The position numbers and the translations under genes were made by a program. Shown in pieces: positions 1-6,431 of a stretch of DNA of 26,841 nucleotides. The stretch's first letter is position 1, and the number at the start of each line of letters is the position of its first letter. The stretch lies in assembly GCA_002424845.1 (NCBI GenBank), contig DILD01000048.1, positions 1 through 26,841 on the forward strand. Direction: 5' to 3'. Below the pieces are notes generated by a model that was not told the origin of the DNA, did no database searches, and saw only the letters and a list, made by a program, of their open reading frames with translations. This DNA is from Thiobacillus denitrificans (lineage in GTDB: Bacteria; Pseudomonadota; Gammaproteobacteria; Burkholderiales; Thiobacillaceae).

Positions 1-36
1 GAGGTTGCTGGCGGATATGGCGAGTGAACGGCTAAT

Positions 37-56
37 GTTGGGCTTGGCAGCCCAAC
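37..56. repeat. Hairpin repeat, copy 1
   Basis: The 20-nt element GTTGGGCTTGGCAGCCCAAC has 7-nt arms (GTTGGGC and GCCCAAC) around a 6-nt loop and is followed by CCTACGAT-like sequence. A near-identical copy lies at 945-964, so the two copies flank the hydrolase gene. It resembles the dispersed REP-like intergenic hairpins common in proteobacteria. No promoter function is evident. Confidence 0.7.
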
Positions 57-105
57 CTACGATGCTTGGCTGCCAGGTTCAGTCTCATAATTTTCAGGAG
101 TAAAC

Positions 106-912
106 ATGATCCATGTTCTGCGTTTTTTTCCGATGGCATTCGTTGCTCTCTCGGCCATTGTGCTGACGTTGCCGCTTCATGCGCCGGCCTCGGCCTCCGA
201 GGTTGGCGTGGTTGTGATGCACGGCAAGGGAGGGCAGCCCGGGAAATATGTTGACCAGCTGGCATCGGCATTTGAGCGGGCCGGGTTCCAGGTTGCCAAT
301 CTGGAAATGCCCTGGTCAGGTCGGCGTCAATACGACGTCAGCATGAGCGGCGGGGTTGATGAAATCACCCAGGCACTGGATGCGATGCGCGCCAAAGGTG
401 CGCGCAAGGTATTTGTGGCAGGCCACAGCCAGGGTGGGCTGTTTGCGCTGCACTATGCGGGATTGCACCGTGTTGATGGTGTTCTGCCCATCGCACCCGG
501 CGGCCAGGTGGATGTCCCATCCTTTGTTGACAAGCTGTCGTCGCATGTCGAAAAAGCCAGGCAAATGGTCGATGAAGGGCGCGGGGGCGAGAAAGCCGCT
601 TTCGCCGATTTTGAAGGCTCACGCGGGACCAACGTCATAACGACTACGGCGGCTATCTATCTGGATTGGTTCGACCCCAAAGGGGCGCATACCACCGTCG
701 CATACAAGCGGGTCAAGGAAGGTACGCCAGTGCTATATGTCGCGCCCGTGCGGGATTATCCGGGCTTGATTAAAAGCAAGCATCAGAATTTTGGTGGGCT
801 TCCGCCCCACCCAAAAACACGCATGTACGAGCCGGACTCGGAGCATCTCAATGCGCCTGCTGCAGCTGCCGAAGAGGCCATTATGTGGATACGCCAGATT
901 TCGGGACAATAA
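106..912 (+). CDS. Secreted alpha/beta hydrolase
   Basis: This 268-residue protein begins with a Sec-type signal peptide: a hydrophobic core at about residues 8-24 and a likely cleavage after Ala-Ser-Ala near residue 30. The mature part looks like an alpha/beta hydrolase. It has an early strand ending in MHGKGG (oxyanion-hole region, residues 38-43), the nucleophile elbow GHSQGG with Ser108, and a C-terminal SEHLN segment whose His247 fits the catalytic histidine. The acid residue cannot be assigned with certainty. The ATG is supported by AGGAG at 96-100. The substrate is unknown; an esterase or peptidase acting in the periplasm is plausible. The gene stands alone between two hairpin repeats with no evident operon partner. 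Confidence 0.8.
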   Translation: MIHVLRFFPMAFVALSAIVLTLPLHAPASASEVGVVVMHGKGGQPGKYVDQLASAFERAGFQVANLEMPWSGRRQYDVSMSGGVDEITQALDAMRAKGARKVFVAGHSQGGLFALHYAGLHRVDGVLPIAPGGQVDVPSFVDKLSSHVEKARQMVDEGRGGEKAAFADFEGSRGTNVITTTAAIYLDWFDPKGAHTTVAYKRVKEGTPVLYVAPVRDYPGLIKSKHQNFGGLPPHPKTRMYEPDSEHLNAPAAAAEEAIMWIRQISGQ

Positions 913-944
913 GCGCAGCCGGGCATGATGTTCCAGTGAAAAAC

Positions 945-964
945 GTTGGGCCTGGCAGCCCAAC
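945..964. repeat. Hairpin repeat, copy 2
   Basis: GTTGGGCCTGGCAGCCCAAC differs from the copy at 37-56 by one base, and the downstream TTACGAT also resembles the first copy's CTACGAT. It lies 33 nt after the hydrolase stop codon, where it could also fold as a transcript-end hairpin, although no T-run follows it. Confidence 0.7.
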
Positions 965-1041
965 TTACGATTTTGATGGATGGCTGAAGGAAACGGAATG
1001 AATGTAAAAAACAGCAATGCAACGATGCAACGGGGGGCGGT

Positions 1042-1380
1042 ATGAGCGGTTTGCCCAAGTGCCCCCAGTGCGGTTCGGAATACGCCTACGAGGACGGGGC
1101 CATGCTCGTGTGCCCGGAATGCGCCCATGAGTGGTCCAAGGATGCGCCGGCGGCTGCGGATGATGCACGGGTGGTGCGCGATGCCAACGGCAATGTGCTG
1201 CAGGACGGCGATACGGTGACGGTGATCAAGGACCTGAAGGTGAAGGGTTCGTCACTGGTGGTGAAGGTGGGGACCAAGGTGAAGGGTATCCGCCTGGTCG
1301 AGGGCGATCACGACATCGACTGCAAGATCGACGGCATTGGCCAGATGGGCCTGAAGTCGGAGTTTGTCAGAAAGGTCTGA
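1042..1380 (+). CDS. yjdM: YjdM (PhnA-family) zinc-ribbon protein
   Basis: This 112-residue protein matches the YjdM family, formerly called PhnA. An N-terminal zinc ribbon uses two CPxC pairs, Cys7/Cys10 and Cys24/Cys27, in a KCPQCGSEYAYEDG context. A compact SH3-like beta domain follows from about residue 44 (VRDANGNVLQDGDTV through IGQMGLKSEFVRKV), ending in the family's usual KSEFVRK-type tail. A G-rich stretch at 1032-1040 precedes the ATG. The family was once annotated as phosphonoacetate hydrolase by confusion with an unrelated enzyme, and its real role is not established. The gene is monocistronic and ends at a strong bidirectional terminator shared with the convergent fccB. Confidence 0.92.
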   Translation: MSGLPKCPQCGSEYAYEDGAMLVCPECAHEWSKDAPAAADDARVVRDANGNVLQDGDTVTVIKDLKVKGSSLVVKVGTKVKGIRLVEGDHDIDCKIDGIGQMGLKSEFVRKV

Positions 1381-1402
1381 GTCGGGTTTCCGTCTGGCAG
1401 GT

Positions 1403-1438
1403 GCAATAAAAACGGGGCCGAAGCCCCGTTTTTATTGC
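1403..1438. terminator. Bidirectional intrinsic terminator
   Basis: This is a perfect 36-nt inverted repeat. Its 16-nt arms, GCAATAAAAACGGGGC and the complement, enclose a CGAA loop that reads TTCG on the minus strand. The GC-rich stem is followed by TTTTTATT on both strands. It lies between the convergent yjdM (ends 1380) and fccB (ends 1455), so it should terminate both. Confidence 0.93.
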
Positions 1439-1454
1439 TAATGATGAACCGGCT

Positions 1455-2714
1455 TCAACCGAGCACGTTGGCCCAGATGTTCTTGGCCCAGGACTCGTTG
1501 TAGGCGAAGTTGAGTTCGTCACCCTTGGGCGTGGCGCCGCCTTCGGGCTGGCTGACATAGCCTTTGCCTTCTTCGTACCGGTATACGTTTGCGACGTAGC
1601 CGGAGGTGGTGCTGGATGTGGCCGAGTAGCAGGTGTTGGCGATGACCGGGCTGGGGTCGGGCTGACGGCCTGCCAGCAGTTCCACGATGGCGGCGGCGCA
1701 GACCTTGGCATGGTTGGTTGCCATGTGGCCGGACTTCGGCAGGCTGGCCAGAATCGAGTCGCCGATGATGTGGACGTTGGGCACGGTGGTCGATTCGAAG
1801 GTGGCGAGATTGACCGTGCACCAATTGCCGGCGCTGTCGTTGCGCACGCCGGCCATGGCGCAGGCCTCGCCCGCGCGCTGGCGGGGCACGACGTTCAGCA
1901 CGCTGCCCTTGACGTCGTCGAACTCGGTGGTGACGATCATCGTCTTGCCATTCACCGCGACCGGGGCGTTGTTGGGGCGATATTCGACCATGCCCGGGTA
2001 GAGGGTGTTCCAGGCATCGGTGAACAGCGGCTTCTTGGAAACCACGTCCGGGTTGCCGTCGAGCAGGATGATCTTGGAGCGCGGCTTGGCCTTCTTGAAG
2101 TAGTTGGCCACCATGCAGGTGCGCTCGTAGGGACCGGGCGGGCAACGATAGGGCGCGGCCGGAACGGACATGACGAAGGTGCCGCCATTGGGCATGGCTT
2201 CGAGCTGCCTGCGCAGCAGTGCGGTCTGCGGGCCGGCTTTCCAGGCGTGGACGACTTTGCCGGCTGCTTCGGCTTCCTTGAAGCCTTTCACCGTGTCGGT
2301 GAGGATTTCAATGCCGGGAGAAAGCACCAGGCGGTCGTAGCTGATGGTGGCGCCGCCGCGGGTTTTGAGCGTGCGCTTGGCGGTGTCGATGGCCACGACA
2401 TAGTCCTTGACCATCTTGATGCCGTGCTTGGGCAGATTGTCGTAGCCGTGGGTGATGTCTTTCATGGTGCGCATGCCGCCCAGCACCCAGTTGGAAATCG
2501 GGCAGGAAATGAACTTGTCGTTCGGCTCGATCAGGGTGACGTCAAGATTGGGGCCCCACTGGCGCAGGTATTTGGCGCAGGTGGCGCCGCCGAAGCCGGC
2601 GCCGACCACGACAACGTGACCACGGGCAACTGACGGGGTGGTGGCACAGCCGGTGAGCGCAGCCGCTGCGCCCGCACCGGAAATTTTCAGGAAGTCGCGA
2701 CGATTCAGAGTCAT
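1455..2714 (-). CDS. fccB: Flavocytochrome c sulfide dehydrogenase, FAD subunit
   Basis: This 419-residue protein is the flavin subunit of flavocytochrome c, which oxidises sulfide to sulfur or polysulfide in the periplasm and passes electrons to the haem subunit. The N-terminus carries a twin-arginine signal (NRRDFLK, residues 4-10) followed by LTGC at 20-23, which reads as a lipobox. An FAD-binding Rossmann motif VVVGAGFGG lies at about 35-43. Cysteines in YRCPPGPYERTC (Cys191, Cys200) and NTCYS (Cys362) are candidates for the redox-active disulfide next to the flavin known from this family. A second FAD segment, VHIIGDS, is at 314-320, and the C-terminal domain matches the flavocytochrome c flavin-binding domain. 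AAGGAG lies just upstream. The gene follows fccA by 21 nt, so the two form one operon. Confidence 0.92.
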   Translation of the reverse strand: MTLNRRDFLKISGAGAAAALTGCATTPSVARGHVVVVGAGFGGATCAKYLRQWGPNLDVTLIEPNDKFISCPISNWVLGGMRTMKDITHGYDNLPKHGIKMVKDYVVAIDTAKRTLKTRGGATISYDRLVLSPGIEILTDTVKGFKEAEAAGKVVHAWKAGPQTALLRRQLEAMPNGGTFVMSVPAAPYRCPPGPYERTCMVANYFKKAKPRSKIILLDGNPDVVSKKPLFTDAWNTLYPGMVEYRPNNAPVAVNGKTMIVTTEFDDVKGSVLNVVPRQRAGEACAMAGVRNDSAGNWCTVNLATFESTTVPNVHIIGDSILASLPKSGHMATNHAKVCAAAIVELLAGRQPDPSPVIANTCYSATSSTTSGYVANVYRYEEGKGYVSQPEGGATPKGDELNFAYNESWAKNIWANVLG

Positions 2715-2735
2715 GTTATTAGTCTCCTTGATGGC

Positions 2736-3041
2736 TTACTTCAGGCTGGCGAAATACGCGCCCATGGCTTCGAATTCGGCCTCGGTATAGCCGGATGCAT
2801 GGCGCTTCATGATGGATGCCGGACGTGCGCCCGATTTGAAATCCTTCATGGTTTGCACGAAGTAGCTTTTTTCCAGACCGGCGAGGCTGGGCGCGGCGCC
2901 CAGGCTGTGTCCACCGGGGCCATGGCAGGTCATGCAGGTTGCGGCGATGGTTTGGGTGTGCCTATCCGCCGCGCCGGCAATGCCGGACAACGAGAGGCCG
3001 GCGACTCCGGCCAGCAGCAGGGTGATGTTTTTCTTGTTCAT
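2736..3041 (-). CDS. fccA: Monoheme cytochrome c subunit of sulfide dehydrogenase
   Basis: This 101-residue class I cytochrome c has a Sec signal peptide with probable cleavage after Ala-Gly-Ala at about residue 24. One haem-binding motif, CMTCH, uses Cys36, Cys39 and His40. Met78 in SIMKRH is the probable sixth ligand. The gene sits directly upstream of fccB, so it most likely encodes the electron-accepting haem subunit. It is a monoheme form of about 10 kDa, like the green sulfur bacterial type and unlike the diheme subunit of Allochromatium. AGGAGG precedes the ATG at good spacing. It is the first gene of the operon, with a candidate promoter and dyad at 3080-3120. Confidence 0.88.
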   Translation of the reverse strand: MNKKNITLLLAGVAGLSLSGIAGAADRHTQTIAATCMTCHGPGGHSLGAAPSLAGLEKSYFVQTMKDFKSGARPASIMKRHASGYTEAEFEAMGAYFASLK

Positions 3042-3079
3042 GAACGCGCCCTCCTAAATAAAAAAGACATGAGCGTATT

Positions 3080-3120
3080 ATTTTGGTTGGACTAATCCGC
3101 TTAGTCAATAGCGGACTAGT
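3080..3120 (-). promoter_or_regulatory. Candidate fccAB promoter with overlapping dyad
   Basis: On the minus strand TTGACT (3108-3103) resembles a -35 box, with CAAAAT 17 nt downstream or AATAAT 20 nt downstream as possible -10 boxes. The -35 box lies between the arms of an inverted repeat: ACTAATCCGC at 3091-3100 and GCGGACTAGT at 3111-3120, with 9 of 10 positions complementary. A regulator bound there could control fccAB. This is inference from pattern only. Confidence 0.4.
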
Positions 3121-3162
3121 ACTTTAGTTTAGGGCGGTTTTCTAATGCAGCAGCGCGGGAGG

Positions 3163-4266
3163 TCAGGTGCGCGCGCCCAGTCCCAGGGCCAGATTTCTGC
3201 TCTGCTGCCGCGTCTGTTCGTCGGCCTGGCGATCCCAGGATTCGCTCACCCAGCCGCCCAGGTTTTCCAGGGCGATGCGGCCGAGCGCGTCGATCCATTG
3301 CGGGTGTTCGTTGAGCGCGGGGAGGTAATGAAATTCCTTGCCGCCCGCCGCGAGAAAACTGGCGCGGCCTTCCATGGCCAGTTCTTCCAGCGTTTCCAGG
3401 CAGTCGGCGGTGAAGCCCGGCGCGACGATGTCGACGCGCGCCACGCCTTCGCGGCCGAGTGCTTCCAGCGTCTTGTCGGTATAGGGCTGCAGCCATTCGG
3501 CGCGGCCGAAGCGCGACTGGAAGGTGAGGCGGTATTGCTTCGCGTCGAGGCCGAGTGCTTCGGCCAGCAGGCGCCCGGTTTTCTGGCATTCGCAGTGATA
3601 AGGATCGCCCTTGTCGAGCGTATAGCGCGGCACGCCGTGAAAGCTCATCACGAGCACGTCGGGGCGGCCGTGCATTTGCCAGTAGTCGCGGATGTTGGCG
3701 GTCAACGCACGGATGTAGGCGGGGTGATCGTGATAGTGCTTGAGCGTGCGCAGCGCCGGCTGGTTGCGGGTTTTTCGCAGCCAGGCAAACGCGGCATCGA
3801 ACGCGGTGGCGCTGCTGGAGGCGGCGTATTGCGGATAGGACGGCAAGATCAGGATGCGGTCGCAGCCGCCGGCTTTCATGCGCGCCAGAGTGTCGGCCAC
3901 CGACGGCTTGCCGTAGCGCATGGCGTATTCGACTATGACGGGGCTGGCGATTTTTTCGCCCAGCCAGCCTTTCAGCAGCTTGGCCTGCTTTTCAGTGTGC
4001 ACCTTCAGCGGCGAGCCATCAGCAGTCCAGATCGCAGCATATTTCTCCGCCGATTTTTTCGGCCGGGTGTTGAGGATGATGCCGTTGAGGATCAGCCACC
4101 ACACGGCGCGCGGAATTTCCACTACGCGTGGGTCGGACAGAAACTCTTTCAGATAGGGTCGTAGCGCCTTGGCGGTGGGGGCCTCGGGGGTGCCGAGGTT
4201 GATCAGCAGAATGCCGGTGCGGGCCGCCTGGCCGTGAGCGTAGTCGGGTTCTTTTAAGTATTTCAT
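3163..4266 (-). CDS. hemH: Ferrochelatase
   Basis: This 367-residue ferrochelatase inserts Fe2+ into protoporphyrin IX, the last step of protohaem synthesis. The N-terminal GILLINLGTPEAP segment (18-30) is typical, as is LSDPRVVEIP (43-52). The catalytic histidine is His210 in SFHGVP, and the conserved acidic residues are in CLETLEE (Glu291, Glu294). No C-terminal iron-sulfur cysteines are present. The start at 4266 is chosen because its ATG overlaps the hrcA stop in an ATGA arrangement and because the family begins about here; longer readings run into hrcA. Translational coupling to hrcA is likely. Haem supply suits a neighbourhood rich in c-type cytochromes, but hrcA-hemH adjacency is also a common betaproteobacterial arrangement. 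Confidence 0.96.
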   Translation of the reverse strand: MKYLKEPDYAHGQAARTGILLINLGTPEAPTAKALRPYLKEFLSDPRVVEIPRAVWWLILNGIILNTRPKKSAEKYAAIWTADGSPLKVHTEKQAKLLKGWLGEKIASPVIVEYAMRYGKPSVADTLARMKAGGCDRILILPSYPQYAASSSATAFDAAFAWLRKTRNQPALRTLKHYHDHPAYIRALTANIRDYWQMHGRPDVLVMSFHGVPRYTLDKGDPYHCECQKTGRLLAEALGLDAKQYRLTFQSRFGRAEWLQPYTDKTLEALGREGVARVDIVAPGFTADCLETLEELAMEGRASFLAAGGKEFHYLPALNEHPQWIDALGRIALENLGGWVSESWDRQADEQTRQQSRNLALGLGART

Positions 4267-5282
4267 CCGTGATGGGAAAGCGCGCTCGATAAAAGTTTTG
4301 CGGTGATGTCGACGATGGGCACCACACGTTCGTAGGCCATGCGGGTGGGGCCGACCACGCCGAGCGTGCCGACCACCTGGCCGTCGACCGAGTAGGGCGC
4401 GCTGACCAGGCTGCATTCGTCAAGCGGCAGCAGTTCCGATTCGCCGCCGATGAAAATCTGCACGCCGGCGGCGCTGCGCGACTGGTCGAGCAGCTGAAGC
4501 AGGCCGGTCTTCTGCTCGAAGGCGTCGAACAGGCGGCGCAGGCTGCCCATGTTGCTGGAAAGCTCGTGCACATCGAGCAGTTTGCGGCTGCCTGATACCA
4601 CCACATTGTCCTGGCTGGCGTCGAGCGCCTGGCTGCCGGCGTCGACTGCCGCGGCCATCAGGTGCGTGATGTCGTCACGCATCCGGCCGAGTTCGTCGCG
4701 CAGCTTGACGCGAACCTGATCGAAACTGTGGCCGGAAAAATGCTGGTTGAAAAAATTGGCTGCTTCGGTGAGTGCGGACGCGCTGTAGGACTGCTCGGTG
4801 AGGATGACGCGATTCTCGACCTCGCCTTCCATGGTGACGATGATGAGCAGGATGCGCTTGTCCGACAGGCTGATGAATTCGATCTGGCGGAACGCGGGGT
4901 TGCGGCGCGGCGTCATGACCAGCCCGGCAAACTGGCTGAGGTCGGACAGCAGGGTGGAGGCCGCGGTCATCAGGCGTTGCGGATCGGATGGCGTCAGGCT
5001 GGCTTGGAGCTGGCTGACCGCGAACTGGTCGAGCGGGCGCACCGTCAGCAGCGTATCGACAAAAAACCGGTAGCCGCGCGGCGTCGGCACCCGCCCGGCC
5101 GAGGTGTGCGGGCTGGCAACGTAACCCATGTCCTCGAGGTCGGCCATGATATTGCGGATGCTGGCCGGCGACAGATCGAGTCCAGAATGTTTCGACAAAG
5201 TGCGCGAGCCCACAGGCTCCCCTTCGCTGATGTAGCGTTCAACCAGGGTTTTCAGCAGGATTCTGGCGCGGTCGTTGAGCAT
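4263..5282 (-). CDS. hrcA: Heat-inducible transcription repressor HrcA
   Basis: This 339-residue protein is HrcA, the repressor that binds CIRCE operators of chaperone genes. The N-terminal winged helix (residues 1-70) includes the family signatures EGEPVGSRTLSK, LSPASIRNIMADLE and SPHTSAGRVPT. A GAF-like region (about 110-225) and the C-terminal dimerisation part, with IGGESELLP and GVVGPTRMAYERVVPIVD, follow. The ATG at 5282 matches the family's MLNDRARILLKTLVERYI start. No Shine-Dalgarno sequence precedes it; instead TATAAT ends 6 nt before the ATG, suggesting a leaderless message. Its stop overlaps hemH by 4 nt. No CIRCE element (TTAGCACTC-N9-GAGTGCTAA) is visible here, so HrcA probably acts on loci elsewhere. 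Confidence 0.95.
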   Translation of the reverse strand: MLNDRARILLKTLVERYISEGEPVGSRTLSKHSGLDLSPASIRNIMADLEDMGYVASPHTSAGRVPTPRGYRFFVDTLLTVRPLDQFAVSQLQASLTPSDPQRLMTAASTLLSDLSQFAGLVMTPRRNPAFRQIEFISLSDKRILLIIVTMEGEVENRVILTEQSYSASALTEAANFFNQHFSGHSFDQVRVKLRDELGRMRDDITHLMAAAVDAGSQALDASQDNVVVSGSRKLLDVHELSSNMGSLRRLFDAFEQKTGLLQLLDQSRSAAGVQIFIGGESELLPLDECSLVSAPYSVDGQVVGTLGVVGPTRMAYERVVPIVDITAKLLSSALSHHG

Positions 5283-5288
5283 GGGGGG

Positions 5289-5294
5289 ATTATA
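5289..5294 (-). promoter_or_regulatory. -10 box of hrcA, leaderless geometry
   Basis: TATAAT on the minus strand is followed by CCCCCC and then the hrcA ATG. With standard spacing from -10 to the start site, transcription would begin at the A of the ATG. No convincing -35 box is visible at 16-18 nt; that position lies in heptamer repeats. Confidence 0.55.
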
Positions 5295-5295
5295 A

Positions 5296-5323
5296 GTCGA
5301 GAGTCGAGAGCGGAGAGTCGAGA
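5296..5323. repeat. Heptamer tandem repeat (GTCGAGA type)
   Basis: There are four consecutive 7-bp units: GTCGAGA, GTCGAGA, GCGGAGA and GTCGAGA. They lie immediately upstream of the hrcA -10 box. The unit is related in inverted orientation to the CTCCGCT units at 5355-5382. Confidence 0.85.
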
Positions 5324-5354
5324 GTGGGCGCAAGGGAGAGCGGATGTCAACTCA

Positions 5355-5386
<32 letters not shown>

Positions 5387-5391
5387 CCGCT

Positions 5392-5397
5392 TATAAT
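5392..5397 (+). promoter_or_regulatory. -10 box of nadK, leaderless geometry
   Basis: TATAAT is followed by CCCGCC and the nadK ATG at 5404. The 6-nt spacing is identical to that of the divergent hrcA promoter, so the predicted start site falls on the ATG. No Shine-Dalgarno sequence is present between the -10 box and the start codon. Confidence 0.55.
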
Positions 5398-5403
5398 CCC
5401 GCC

Positions 5404-6276
5404 ATGCAAACCCCTTTCCACACCGTCGGCCTCGTTGGCAAATACGATAATCAGGGCATGGAGGCTTCCGTGCGGGCGCTGGGGGAGTTTCTGCGGACTC
5501 GCGGTCATGCGGTTCTGCTCGCCGCCCAGACGGCCGACCATCTCGGCATCAAGGACTTCCCTACGCGCAGCTTGCACGATCTGGCCAGCGAGAGCGATGC
5601 GGTGGTGGTGCTGGGCGGCGACGGCACCATGCTGTCGATCGCGCGTGAACTGGCGCCGCACGGCGCGCCGCTGATCGGCATCAACCAGGGACGGCTGGGA
5701 TTTCTGACGGACATTACCGTCACGGACATGTTCGATGCCGTCGCCGAAATCCTGAGCGGCCAATATGTGGCGGAGGAACGCATCCTGCTGAACGGACAGA
5801 TTCGCCGCGGCGGCGAAAGCGTGTTCGAAGCCACCGCGTTCAATGACGTGGTGGTGGGCAAGGGCGGCTCGGGCCGGCTGATCGATCTGGAAATTTCCAT
5901 CAACAGCGAATTTGTCTACAGCCAGCGTGCCGACGGTCTGGTGGTGACCACGCCGACCGGCACCACGGCGTATGCGCTGTCGGCCGGCGGCCCCATCGTG
6001 CATCCGACGCTGGAAGCCGTGGCGCTGGTGCCGATCTGCCCGCACACCCTGTCGGCGCGTCCCATCGTGGTGAGCAGCCATTCGCGCATCGAACTGCACC
6101 TGACCTATGCGGACGATGCGCGCGTCCATTTCGACGGCCAGCATCATTTCGACCTGCACAGCGGCGACCATGTCTGGATCACGCGCGCCAACCGTCCGGT
6201 CACCCTGCTGCATCCGCATTCCTACAGCTACTACGACACCCTGCGGCAAAAGCTGCACTGGGGCAAAAAGCTTTAG
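5404..6276 (+). CDS. nadK: NAD kinase
   Basis: This 290-residue enzyme phosphorylates NAD to NADP using ATP or polyphosphate in the cytoplasm. The diagnostic GGDGTML motif is at 71-77 (catalytic Asp73), followed by GINQGRLGFL at 92-101, FNDVVVGKG at 146-154 and the glycine-rich TPTGTTAYALSAGGP at 183-197. The length equals that of typical bacterial NadK. The start at 5404 gives the family N-terminus (FHTVGLVGKY). An in-frame ATG at 5344 would translate the heptamer repeat and is unlikely. The gene is divergent from hrcA and in the same direction as recN, from which it is separated by a 140-bp palindrome. Confidence 0.96.
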   Translation: MQTPFHTVGLVGKYDNQGMEASVRALGEFLRTRGHAVLLAAQTADHLGIKDFPTRSLHDLASESDAVVVLGGDGTMLSIARELAPHGAPLIGINQGRLGFLTDITVTDMFDAVAEILSGQYVAEERILLNGQIRRGGESVFEATAFNDVVVGKGGSGRLIDLEISINSEFVYSQRADGLVVTTPTGTTAYALSAGGPIVHPTLEAVALVPICPHTLSARPIVVSSHSRIELHLTYADDARVHFDGQHHFDLHSGDHVWITRANRPVTLLHPHSYSYYDTLRQKLHWGKKL

Positions 6277-6415
6277 GCTTGTGAATAAACCTACTGCGCT
6301 TGCCATCTCGGGGTTGGGCGGTGCTCGCAATCCTCATGTACTTTAAGTACATTCCGGTTGCTGCGCTCCGGCCGCCCCCGACCTGGCTGCGCACGCTACG
6401 GTTTCTTCACAAGCC
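6276..6415. repeat. 140-bp imperfect palindromic element
   Basis: The two halves of this interval are imperfect reverse complements. The ends are GGCTTGTGAA (6276-6285) and TTCACAAGCC (6406-6415). The centre is ATGTACTTTAAGTACAT (6336-6352), and CTCGGGG/CCCCCGA-type matches lie between. It fills almost the whole gap between nadK and recN. It could be a dispersed non-autonomous palindromic element, or act as a nadK transcript-end structure. It encodes no recognisable protein. Confidence 0.75.
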
Positions 6416-6431
6416 TTAACTGCGCATTTTT

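Noticed and set aside
1042..1380. Phosphonoacetate hydrolase activity for the PhnA-named family
   Set aside because: The true phosphonoacetate hydrolase is an unrelated metalloenzyme; this small zinc-ribbon protein lacks its features.
3145..4164. Plus-strand open frame opposite hemH
   Set aside because: The ferrochelatase motifs on the minus strand are unambiguous, and the opposite frame has no family features.
5345..5350. TTGACA (minus strand) as the -35 box of hrcA
   Set aside because: It is about 50 nt from the TATAAT box, far outside the usual 16-18 nt spacing.
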